64,000 nt of DNA from Artemia franciscana (lineage: Eukaryota; Arthropoda; Branchiopoda; Anostraca; Artemiidae), in the NCBI RefSeq assembly GCF_032884065.1, contig NC_088871.1:50860162-50924161 (forward strand), given 5' to 3'. A model generated the notes under the pieces. That model was not told the origin of the DNA. It was given only the letters and a program-made list of their open reading frames with translations, and did not search any database. Position numbers and translations under genes: made by a program. Every line of letters begins with the position of its first letter. Position 1 is the first letter of the stretch. Positions 23,369 through 33,599 of this stretch are shown in pieces.

Positions 23369-23532
23369 AAAACATATATATATAATATATCTATCTATAT
23401 TCACAGGTGGGACATAGGGACACAACTACAATGGCGCGTAACGACTTACGCGCGCGGGGGGGCTTGGGGGGGGCGCGAAGCGCCCCCACCAACTAGGTGT
23501 TGGGGTGGCGCGAAGCGCCACTCCAACAGCTA

Positions 23533-23533
<1 letters not shown>

Positions 23534-23620
<87 letters not shown>
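23534..23620. repeat. (AT)n microsatellite directly after a Helitron 3' end
   Basis: Pure AT dinucleotides beginning at the T that follows the Helitron CTAG. Confidence 0.95.
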
Positions 23621-23623
<3 letters not shown>

Positions 23624-23799
23624 AACTTAAATCAAAATGTGAAATTTAAAACTAAAAATGTTTTTAAAAACTTTTTAAAACAGCCCTAGCATCCTTACTT
23701 CAACGAAGTTCAACCAGGACTGATAAATAAAATGATGTGAGATGATAAATTCATTCAAACGAAATAAAATAAAATAATTAAATACAAGCTTTCAAAACT

Positions 23800-24510
23800 A
23801 ATCTTGCTTTTTTGGCAGCTAGCCTTAAATGTATCTTTGTAAAGTGGTTTAGTAAAATATTTTCTTAGATCATTTTTATTTAAATCTGAGTATAAAAAAA
23901 TTAGTGAATATTCCCCTCAGGCCCTATTTAAAGAAATAATACTGTTTATTTTGAGACTAATTTCGATTGATTTCTGAACCACCTGTTTTATCCCTAAATC
24001 ATTGCTAATGAGAGAAGATTCTTCAAAAAGTATTGTATGACTGGGATTAATAAACATATTGCAAGCTAAAGCAGAAACAAAGGAGTTATTATAATTATTA
24101 GAAATTAATGCTTTGTCTGTGTCTTGCTTATGCTGGTGTAGCCGTTTTTCTAGATTCTACTGAGTTCCGCCAACAAAAAATTGCCACAGTCGCATGGTAT
24201 TTGACAAACCCCTCTTTGAGGAGTAACTGGGATTTGATCTTTATCGGAGTTTAATAAATTTATGATTTTAAAATTATTTATGAAAACTACATACACTTTA
24301 TTTTTTGTGCAAGCACTTTTAATGTTTTTGTGGTTTTTGGGATGTATGAAGACAGATTATAGTTGAGGGCTTATCAGAAACCTCACAATTGTGAAATATA
24401 CTTGATTTTACGGGAACGACTTTTTAGTCTATGGTTAGTTGTATTATTGACAAAAGGAATGGCGTAAGACCTCCACGAGAGTCTTCTAGTCTTATTTAGA
24501 TTCACTGTCT
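23800..24510 (-). pseudogene. Penelope-like retroelement fragment (GIY-YIG-type C-terminus)
   Basis: Read on the minus strand, the frame gives CQIPCDCGNF, a shift, VGGTQ, a stop, then LEKRLHQHKQDTDKAL, a S-A-L-A block, NPSHTILFEESSLIS and IEISLKIN...LNR. The order C-x-C-G, then V-G-x-T, then L-x-x-R-L-x-x-H, then L-I-x-x-x-x...R/K...E-I is that of the GIY-YIG endonuclease region at the C-terminus of Penelope-like elements. Upstream, about 24400-24500, is an S-Y-A-I-P-F-V block. It has frameshifts and at least two stops and is dead. The RT domain was not identified. Confidence 0.7.
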
Positions 24511-25286
24511 GAAAGCCCCCTTCACCTAGAAACTTATTTGGTGCACAGCTTCAAGTTCCTAGAAACGCAATGGAAAATGACCAGTTATATGAAAAGTAGT
24601 GAAAAATATGGGACATCGAAAAAAAAAAAATCTTCTAGCTTCACGAAGAAACGGGCCCTGCCTCCACACTTTTTAGGTACAATGTTCGATTTCAAAGTCT
24701 TGCAGTAATGTTTGTTAGGATTCTGATTCTCCTGATATTTTTCCTTTGGAAGTTCCTCCCAGTAAAATTCTAATTTTTCTAGTTTACAACCCTAAGATTA
24801 CGGAACTGAGGATAGTTTCGACCTTCTGGGCTTAAACAATTTCACAATAAACATGAATAATTCCATTCAATTGGGATTTCCGACTGGAACGTGGAAAATC
24901 CTCGACATCCATAGTCTACCACCAGAATTTGAAATCAAAGGCGTCAGTCAGCTCCCATTAAGCATAATATTCAGTTCTAAGTTCTTAGAATATTTCGTTA
25001 TCAGCAAGATATTTCATGCATCTATTCGCTAATGAATATTCACTTCAAGTTCATTTCTATCTCTCTTTTCTTGGAATTGTATTAGAAATTTCCATAAGTA
25101 AGGGAATAGATATCATCTTCAAACCCAGTTCTTGAAGATCTATTCAGAAAATTAACTTACCTTTTTTATCCATTTCCAGAAAAAAAGACATCGCTCATAT
25201 TTTTTGTTCGTTTTTATCTTATGAATTTCTTGAATTGCAATTCTTACTTATGCTATTTAGAATTCTTACTAAAGCTCCTTAGCAGG
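24511..25286. other. no recognisable gene
   Basis: AT-rich sequence; the RT part of the Penelope-like element would be expected here on the minus strand, but I could not recognise its motifs. Confidence 0.45.
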
Positions 25287-25404
<118 letters not shown>

Positions 25405-25560
25405 ATATATATAAAAATAAGTTGTCTGTCTGTCTGTGGATCAGGTGACGTCATGTTTCTGTGTCGACTGACGTCATGAAGTTAGTTGTCGTCATTTTTG
25501 CTATGACGGTGAGGTCATTAAAGATATTTAAGACATATATGTTCACGTGGAAATCTTTTA

Positions 25561-25911
25561 ATGTTTAAGTTTAAAATGACTGATGAACTTACAATGGCAA
25601 AAGCCGATGAAGATGCTCAAAGAGTCTATGCCAAAAAACTTGCTGCTGATAGAGAAAGTCAGAAAAGAAAGCGTGCCGAGGAATCAAAAGAACAGCAAGG
25701 AAACAGGCTTGAGGCTAAAGAACGCAAAACCGCGCAGTTAGATGAAGATCCACCTGGACAGCGAGAGTCAAAACATATCAAAACTGAAAATGATAGCGAT
25801 GATGATTGGGTTTGGGATTTTGACTTGGATAAGGTCATCAATGCCTACCAGATTTTAGTTAAAAAAACGAAGGTTCGGCGATATGTATTTCATAGTGAAG
25901 CTGAAAAATAA
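25561..25911 (+). CDS. Helitron N-terminal charged ORF (116 codons)
   Basis: It is nearly identical to the 12444-12788 frame, with the same helical charged block and acidic DSDDDW patch and a slightly different start. Conservation between two copies shows they descend from one recent source; it does not by itself show selection. Rep and helicase regions are absent downstream. The ATG at 25576 matches the second ATG of the other copy and is the better candidate. Confidence 0.6.
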   Translation: MFKFKMTDELTMAKADEDAQRVYAKKLAADRESQKRKRAEESKEQQGNRLEAKERKTAQLDEDPPGQRESKHIKTENDSDDDWVWDFDLDKVINAYQILVKKTKVRRYVFHSEAEK

Positions 25912-25949
25912 AGAAGAAAAAGAAAACTGAAAAAAGAAAAAATGTAAAA

Positions 25950-26230
25950 AACATGACGACCGGGACACAGGGAATATAAATGACGACCAGGACACGCTGA
26001 AAAATAAAGAAGAAAAAGAAAACTGAAAAAAGAAAAAATGTAAAAAACTAAAAAATACTAAAAAGAAAAAACACTCAAAGAGAAATTACAAACCGGGACA
26101 CAAATGACGACCGGGACAGAGGGAATATAAATAACGACCGGGACACTCAAAGAGAAATTACAGACTGGGATACCGGGACACAAATGACGACCGGGACACA
26201 GGGAATATAAATGACGACCAGGACACAGGT
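25950..26230 (+). repeat. Helitron-internal minisatellite (GACCGGGACAC type)
   Basis: Several units of GACGACCGGGACACAGGG and AATATAAAT. A block of about 60 bp around the end of the upstream ORF (GCTGAAAAATAAAGAAGAAA) is itself duplicated at 25899 and 25997, so the array has grown by capturing flanking sequence. Confidence 0.85.
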
Positions 26231-26363
26231 ATTTAAGAATATCGTTCAAAGACAAATTTTTAATTGTAAGAAGACCGTTGAAAGAGAAATTTCTAATTGT
26301 AAAATGACTGAAGAACCTACAATGGCAACACCCGAGGAAGCTGCTCAAAACGAATGTATTCAA

Positions 26364-26443
26364 GCCGAAGTAGCTGAGTTGGTAAAGCGTTATGTTTCAG
26401 GTTTTAGGTCCGAGAGGCTCCAGGTTTGAACCTTGGCTTTAGC
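26364..26443 (+). tRNA. tRNA-like sequence (tRNA-derived SINE head or pseudo-tRNA, long variable arm)
   Basis: The ends GCCGAAG and CTTTAGC pair with one mismatch and one wobble. A D-arm-like GCTGAGTTGGTAAAGC and a T-arm (CCAGG-TTTGAAC-CTTGG) are well formed. The distance between D and T arms suits a long variable arm as in Leu or Ser tRNAs, with CAG in the anticodon-loop position. The anticodon stem does not pair, so a functional tRNA is unlikely. It lies inside a Helitron, immediately after a truncated coding frame. Confidence 0.4.
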
Positions 26444-26505
26444 ATTAATACAAAAGAAGAAAAAAACTAAAAAAGGTAAAAACTACAAAAACTAAAAAAG
26501 AAATA

Positions 26506-26614
<109 letters not shown>

Positions 26615-26934
26615 TCTATATATATATAAATAAGTTGTCTGTCTGTTTAACGATGACTCTGGTCAAACATTTTCATATCAATTGCTGGCAATTGGAAACG
26701 GAAAGCTCCCAGTAGTGGGAAAGCCAAGAATGTTGTATATTCGCAATTTTTACGTAGTTTGAAACACATATATAAATCTATCTATATTCACAGGTGGGAC
26801 ACAGGGATACAACTACAATGGCGCGTAACTAATATGGCGCGTAACGACTTACGCGCGCGGGGGGGCTTGGGGGGGCGCGAAGCGCCCCACCAACTAGGTG
26901 TTGGGGTGGCGCGAAGCGCCACCCCAACAGCTAG
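26615..26934 (+). mobile_element. 320-bp non-autonomous Helitron
   Basis: 5' TCTATATATATATAAA and 3' hairpin plus CAGCTAG followed by T. The inside is a helicase-derived stretch shared with 14740-15005 (AACGATGACTCTGGTCAAAC, then AATTGCTGGCAATTGGAAAC). It is a minimal derivative carrying both ends only. Confidence 0.85.
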
Positions 26935-27711
26935 TATATATATAATGCTTTCTTGTTAGATCAAGATCTGCCATAACTTAACAGAAGAAAAGTTGTCAGA
27001 GACCCCAGGATATCTCTTTAATATTAAATATATTAAACTGATATTTAATATTAATGTTTATATCAAAAGGCTTAAAAAAGGACTAAAATTGTCGTTCAAC
27101 TCATTAAAGAGTCTAAATGCTATCATTTAATTACATGACGTTCTGCACAGCGTTCTATAAATTGATTTTTATCAAAAATAATTACCATACTTTTTTCATC
27201 AAAATTGTTTATGCAAGTTCAAGAAAATGGATACGACCTTGTAAAGAGGTTTGCAGAATGAAAACCCTCTTTATGTAATAAAAACATATGCAACAAGACG
27301 AATGTTGCAGATGTTCGATATGTTAGAGATAAATACCTCTAACAAATAGAAATAAATACCTCTCTAGCAAACATGTTAGAGGTATAAAGTACACGGTAAA
27401 CCTACTTCTGGTCATTAAAGGTCATTCCTAGCAGTAAAAATTTTAATGCAACTGACAAGTTTGTAATGAACACAGAATATTGTTTAATAATTACCTGAGG
27501 CTTTGTAATAATAAACTAAAAAATTCTTATTTGGGCATAGTAAACCATAAAATTATGGTTAAATAACAATAGTAAATAAATGATAAATTACAGATATTTA
27601 TGTGTAAACAATCGTATTTGTGAATAAATTATTCATAGACTGTAAAAAACAGAATAACTATGAATATTTGCTGAAACTAGTTAGAGAAACTGAAAATCCT
27701 TTGCGCTTAGT
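26935..27711. other. intergenic or 3' flank of the RNF41-like gene
   Basis: AT-rich sequence with no ORF of note. It lies downstream of the last exon of the minus-strand gene and should include its 3' untranslated end. Confidence 0.45.
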
Positions 27712-27717
27712 TTTATT
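27712..27717 (-). terminator. AATAAA overlapping the stop codon of the RNF41-like gene
   Basis: On the minus strand the last codons read CAA-TAA followed by AAC, so AATAAA contains the stop codon. If used, the 3' untranslated region would be only 10-30 nt. Other signals further down are not excluded. Confidence 0.3.
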
Positions 27718-28033
27718 GGTTAGGACAATAAAATGCACGGAAGTCCAAGCTTAAGACTAAAAATCCAGGATTAATTACAAATAAGTCTTGGTCCATGTGA
27801 GCATTATCTGATGCCATTATAAGATTAATTGCTGCTTTCAGTTTACCATGAACACCGAGCACAGAAAAACTGCCATCAACACGACAACGATAGTCCTTTA
27901 ATCGATCCCAGTTTTCTCTTCTAGCTTCTTCGGAGCGTAGGCCAGGAGGCCATCGAGTTTCGTTTGAATTCTCAATCAGAATCTTAGCCATCTCCAAAGG
28001 ACATCCTAAACCGGATAGCTGCATTTCTGCTAT
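27713..28033 (-). CDS. RNF41/NRDP1-like E3 ubiquitin ligase, last exon (C-terminal domain)
   Basis: The exon starts after a good acceptor (pyrimidine-rich ...TTTTTTAAG) in phase 0 and encodes 106 residues. The motif L-G-C-P, L-I-E-N, E-x-x-W-P-x-G-L-x-x-x-E-x-R-x-x-N near the start and M-A-x-x-N-x-H-M near the end fits the C-terminal domain of RNF41 (NRDP1; elgi in flies), which in mammals contacts the deubiquitinase USP8. It has an insertion of about 20 residues and a different extreme C-terminus. With the RING exon it supports one gene. It should act in the cytoplasm as a ubiquitin ligase for receptors and signalling proteins. Confidence 0.75.
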   Translation of the reverse strand: MAEMQLSGLGCPLEMAKILIENSNETRWPPGLRSEEARRENWDRLKDYRCRVDGSFSVLGVHGKLKAAINLIMASDNAHMDQDLFVINPGFLVLSLDFRAFYCPNQ

Positions 28034-28407
28034 CTTAAAAAAGAAAAATCTGTTGAGATTCTTAGAACAATATTTAACAAAATAAAACTCGGCTGAAGCA
28101 AATCCCACTATTTGCAAAAAGCTCAGTCTAACCAACTTATACTTAAACCAAAGTCAGGGAGGGGCAGTTGTCTCTAAGTCCTCGTAAATCACGCCCCTGA
28201 CTAATTGGGATGAGTCCACTCAAAGACAAAAAAGACAGCATTAAAAATTGATAAAGAATAAATATAGTACAAAGAAACCGAACGTCGCTCTGTCCCTTGT
28301 ATTGTTGCAGAGTATGTTATAAAATAGTATCAAGCAGTTTTAAGGGATTTTTCTGGGTGAGGGAGGGGGGATTTTCTCAGTCCTGAAGTACTTCTTTTGG
28401 AAAAAAG
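28034..28407. other. intron of the RNF41-like gene
   Basis: Last intron, with G-rich runs near 28360 but no other feature. Confidence 0.5.
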
Positions 28408-30026
28408 GGGTTTGGATGGGGGGGGGAATGTAGTTGGCCTATAATATTTGTAAAGTTCTATATTATGCTGAAACTGTTAGTTATATTTTCATTGAGATCC
28501 CTCGAGTTTTTTTTTTGGGGGGGGGGGATAAGTAACATTTGATAGGTAACCTATAACCTAAGGAATTTTATATGTTTTAAATTAGCATCACTGAAGGTCA
28601 CTGGAGGAAAAAATCAATTTAATAGCGGAAAATTCTAACCTATACTCAAAAAGGTCTATATTTCATGAATCGTGAGTTCACAAAGGAAAGAAAAAAACAA
28701 TAATATTAAAAGGTATTTTTTTTCTTTGAGCTTTGTGGCACACTGTATTACAGGTCTTTCTCACCTCTAATAAACACTGTGGCATAAATTTCAATCATAG
28801 ATTCCCCTGATGTTAGTAGAAACATTTATGTAGGCATTTTTACGTAGGCCCTATATTTACTTGTTTGTTGCTCTTAAGGAGTGATTATTAAGCATCAATG
28901 TCTACACCATAGAACTTAAAGCTGTAATAAAATTTGAATACTTAAAGGTGAGCACGTAACTACCGAGGCTATCAAAATATAATACATTTTATTTTGTATA
29001 ATTTTGTTTAAATATGTTAAATATAAAGTATTATATACTCTATTCCTTAGGTATATTCACACATGAAAACTGCTATTTGCAACAATTTTTCTTTCAAGTT
29101 ATTGAAAAATACTAAATTTTAGGAGAGTGCTATACTTTTGTCATTGTTACCAGATTATGCCATGAAAATATGCAGCATTAATTACTCTACAACTCTACAA
29201 ACAGTTTATATACATTAAAGGGGTTTATATACAAAAGGGGTTCGGATAGGGGGCTCGTTGGCCTATAATATTTGTAAAGTTCTATATTATGCTGAAACTG
29301 TTAGTTATATTTTCATGAAGGTCCCTCGAGTTTTTTGGGGCGATAGGCAACATTTGATAGGTAACCTATAACCTAATGAATTTTATATGTTTTAAATTAA
29401 CATCACTGAACGAAAAAATCAATTTAATAGCGGAAAATTCTAACCCATACTCAAAAAGTTGTATATTTCATGAATCGTGAGTTAACAAATGAAAGATGAA
29501 AAATAATAATATTAAAAGGTATTTTTTTTCTCTAAGCTTTTTGGCCCACTGCATTACAGTTCTTTCTCACCTCTAATAAACACAGCGGCAGAAATTTCAA
29601 TCATAGATTCCCCTGATGTTAGCAGAAACATTTATGCAGGCATTTTTACGTAGGCCCTAAATTTACTTGTTTGTTGCTCCTATGGAGTCATTTATCAAGC
29701 ATCAATGTCTACACCATAGAACTCAAAGCTGTAATAAAATATGAATACTTAAAGGCGAGCACTGAACTACCGAGCCTATCAAAATACAATATAGTTTATT
29801 TTGTATAATTTTGTTTAAATATATTAAATATAAAGTATTATTTACTCTGTTCCTTAGGTATATTCACACATGAAAACTGCTATTTGCAACAATTTTTTTC
29901 TCAAGTTATTGAAAATTATTAAAATCTTAGGAGATGCCTATACGGTTGTCGGTGTTACCAGATTAGGCCAGGAAAATAAGCAAAATTAATCATTTAAACT
30001 CTACAACAGTTTATATAAATTAAAAA
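28408..30026. repeat. tandem duplication, about 824-bp period
   Basis: 28408-29220 and 29231-30026 are copies with many scattered differences, sharing for example GGCCTATAATATTTGTAAAG (28436 and 29260), ACATTTGATAGGTAACCTAT and ATTCACACATGAAAACTGCT. It lies wholly in the last intron of the RNF41-like gene. No coding frame is kept, so it is non-coding and old enough to have diverged by roughly a tenth by eye. Confidence 0.9.
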
Positions 30027-30980
30027 CTCAAATATTAACAGTCTCCCGATTCCCTTACAATCAAGAGGTGGGACTTTGCATTTATTTTGTGTTTTCTATT
30101 GACTCTTATTTAATATATCCAACTTTACAAGCTCTGCTCTCTGTTGGGGGTTAGTATTTAAAGACATCTATACTTCAAGGCAAAATTAGCCTTCTTGAGC
30201 TACTTGGTCCAATCATTTTTTGTTTTCACAGTCCTTGGTACTAGGAAAGAAACAATTAAAATTCAAAACATATGTTAACAGTAACAAGAAAATAATTAAA
30301 GAATAGCGGAATATATACAATATTAACCATGGGCTTACCTTATAAACTGCAAGGAACACAAACATAGTAACAACATACACAAACATAAATGGAGGAACAT
30401 AACAAGGAATATAAACATAAGGAACACAAACATAATTTGTGGATAGAGCACAAATTTGCCAGACTTTGGCCAGAGACTAATATAATGTGTGGTTGATTTT
30501 TCAATCCCTGTAACTTTTTGTTCAATGTCAAATTCTCATATTTAATTCGGCTGGTAGTTCAAAGTCATCATTATTGCTAGTACATTGCACTAATTCAAAA
30601 CAACTCAGATTAACATACCGAAAGGATATATCTTAATTCTCTAAACTTTTTGTTATGACAATATGTTATTGAGCAAAATAAATATGCTCTCATTTAAGCA
30701 CTTTAATTCAAGCTAATATCTAGACTTCAGTGCAATTAAAAAATTCAAATTTGCAAAATATATATGACTGTTGCATTTGGCTGAAGCTATTCATTCTGAG
30801 AGTTCTCAGGAATAATCAGACAGCTCTTTAGAGATTAAAGCCATCTTTGGGATAATAATCATCAAAATTGCATTTGTCGCCAGTTATTGCAATTGATATG
30901 TGAGTTTTGTATGTGAGATTTCTGAGGAAAATATGTTTGAGAATTTTGAAACAAGGCTGTCATATTCAAGAAATAAAATT
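30027..30980. other. intron of the RNF41-like gene
   Basis: No exon, repeat or RNA gene was recognised. The short frame at 30340-30531 has a repetitive, cysteine-rich look but no splice context. Confidence 0.45.
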
Positions 30981-30982
30981 AC

Positions 30983-31117
30983 CTTTCGTAATTTTAACAA
31001 ATCGTATTCCAATTCGAACCTATCGGAACGTTCGAAAACGAGAGGATTAAACAATTCCTGAACATTCTGAACAGTCTTAAATTTTGTTAACCAGATGCTA
31101 TCTGCAAGTACTGTGCC
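30983..31117 (-). CDS. RNF41-like gene, internal exon
   Basis: This 135-bp exon has an acceptor (TTTATGTTTCCAG) and a donor (AAG-GTAATT), both clean, and is open in only one frame, phase 0 at both ends. That matches the phase of the zinc-finger exon before it and the C-terminal exon after it. The 45 residues begin GTVLADSIWL and are not clearly alignable to RNF41. They occupy the place of the variable linker between coiled coil and C-terminal domain. An extra exon in the neighbouring introns is possible. Confidence 0.6.
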
Positions 31118-31180
31118 CTGGAAACATAAAAATATTCATTAGCTGCTTATTCGGTAATATTCGTTCACAAGTGTTTAGAA

Positions 31181-31181
<1 letters not shown>

Positions 31182-31252
<71 letters not shown>
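31182..31252. repeat. (AT)n microsatellite
   Basis: AT dinucleotides about 65 bp upstream, in gene sense, of the acceptor at 31118, within the intron. Confidence 0.95.
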
Positions 31253-31254
<2 letters not shown>

Positions 31255-33599
31255 ACAGACTGAGGCCCTCGCCACGCACAGATTTCAAACCTGTACACAC
31301 TCACAAGTCTCAGTGGTGGCAATTGTATTCATATTCATCATTCAGTACTCAGTATTCATATTCATCTCTTTGTTGAAGAAAACAAATTCGTTTTTAAAAT
31401 TAACTGGGCATGCAATTACTTAAACAAATTAACTGTTAGAAAAGAGAAATTACAACAATCTTTTTAGCAAGAATTATAAAAGGTGGATCAAAATTCCCGC
31501 ATGTTCAAGGGTGTTTAAAAGACAACGTCAGAATTACTTCAGCCAATAGAATTTTGTGATTAAAAATCCTCCAAAATTTGGACGGCGTGTTTCAATCCTG
31601 TTAAATATCCATGTCAGCAAAATTTATTTATTTATTTATTATTACGAATAGCGGTAAGCATCAATGCTTGTCGCAAAATTATTATGCCTTAATATTCTAA
31701 ATATTAATAATTACCTTGTAATTTATTGGACACAATTAAAGGCGATCAAACATTATGACAGAATATTAATTTTTTCCAAAAGCTGAAGAGCATAAAAATC
31801 TAAAAATGTTTTTATAGTTTAACAATAAAACAATAAAAGTAATTAAAAACAATAAAACAATAATAAAGAAATTAAAAACCATAAACAATAAAAGCAATTC
31901 AAAACCAAAGAGGATTTTATTTTCAAAATACATTTTCGTTTCATTAGATTTTATTCCAATCAAGCAAGTCAGCTAGGTGAAGTTCTTGTATGTACACCAT
32001 CAAAGCCTCTTGGCTCTGTAATTTTTCTTAATATGTCGTACATGTTCCATGTTGAATTCAATATTCATGACGTTTTTATATTGATATTTGTTTGAAGCAT
32101 GTATATATATTTGCTGCAATATTGAACAGCAGCACATCAAAAAACTGAGAAGATTTAATAATTAATTTAATAATTTATTGATTTAATTATTAATAAGACG
32201 TAATATATTAACTGATTTAATAATTGATTTAATAAGACATATTTATACAGAAGAACAAGCTATAAAACTATTTGCAGTTTTTTCTAGTTATCAATATCCT
32301 CCCTTTTCTGTCAAATAAGACCAAATCACATTCTAAAATAGATTTTTCGATCGTGATGATTTCTCATCTATTCACAAGTACTGCATCAAGGATGCCAGGA
32401 ATCTAAAACTTTTAACAAAACATTTCTTATATTTTCACTTTTTTTTCAAAAACCCTTATGTCCCTCATAGACCAGTGTCCACTCCTACGAACTTTAAAAT
32501 CAGTCCTTACATGCATTAATAAAGTATATTTACGAAATGCAGTTATTCATATATAATTTTATGATTTTCTTCTTGTAATGAATGTATACTAATTTTAGTG
32601 CAATTCCAACAGTGGTTTTGTTTGATAATGGTGCGGTTATTCCCCCTAATAAACCAGAAACTGCGAGATTCTTGCTTTATTACATTCGAGCAATTTTTGT
32701 CTATAAGACAAAAACTTTTAAGACAAAAAAAGATATAAAATTCCAGACAAGACATACTGATTCCAAATATTCTAAAAAAAAAAAAAGAAATCCAAAAGTG
32801 AACAGAAAAAAGTCGCTTTTGTATGGTCTAAATAAGAATTAACTGTAAAATAAAATCAAATGGTAGAGAAGGAAAAACAAATGCAGAGGGCGTGTGTGAT
32901 CAGCAAGAAGAAAACAATTCGAAGATAAATTTTACTTTAGAAATTGCAAACTTTCTAAAATAATTTTACCAACTTCGTCAAGGGGGGACTTTACTGTTGC
33001 CACCACTCAACGTCCCTGCATAGTGGGACTTCAAGATCCCAAAAATAGAGTCATCACAGGGGGTGGCCAAATAGCTTCATCAGATTTTTGTTTTTACCAA
33101 ACTGTTTATTACACATTGGCAATAGCTATTGTAGTTATTACATTACCACGCTATAACTTGCTATCACGAATAAAAAAAAACCTGACTTCTTACGTTTCTA
33201 AAAAAAAATTTATTAACAAAAATTTTGCTGTCAGCAAAATAACTCTAATTGAACTCAAAATTAAACTTGTCTTACATCATTGGATGTAGAAAGAAAGGCA
33301 CAACAAAGTCATCTTTTCATTTCAAATAACAGTGCTTGTTAATAAATAAAATAGTAAAATTGATTGCTTAAGGGTAGCTTTACTTTCTTATTAGGACAAA
33401 TGTTAGCTACTCTCCCATTTTAACCACTTCCAACTTTAGAATTTGTTGCTTTTAACCAGTAACAATAAACGAATTTGTTTCACCTATGCATTTTTTATTC
33501 TTGCAATTTCTCATAATAAGTATAGAAAAGATTACTCTTCAAAAGGGTTTCAGTTTCATGGCAATTATAAAAAGTAACTTAGTGTCCAATGGTAAACAG
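31253..33599. other. intron of the RNF41-like gene, no recognised feature
   Basis: Very AT-rich. Repeated AACAATAAAA words occur near 31815-31895 and ATTTAATAATT words near 32155-32240. Open frames on both strands lack any protein-like features. Confidence 0.5.

Larger units (their letters stand above)
22019..23533 (+). mobile_element. Helitron, deletion derivative with large A-rich array
   Basis: The 5' end TCTATATATATAAAA lies five bases after the CTAG end of the preceding Helitron. The 3' end is hairpin plus CAGCTAG followed by T. It keeps one TGACGTCA site, then most of its length is a CTAAAAA array (22078-22970), then the GACCGGGACAC minisatellite, then a helicase C-terminal remnant. 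Confidence 0.85.
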
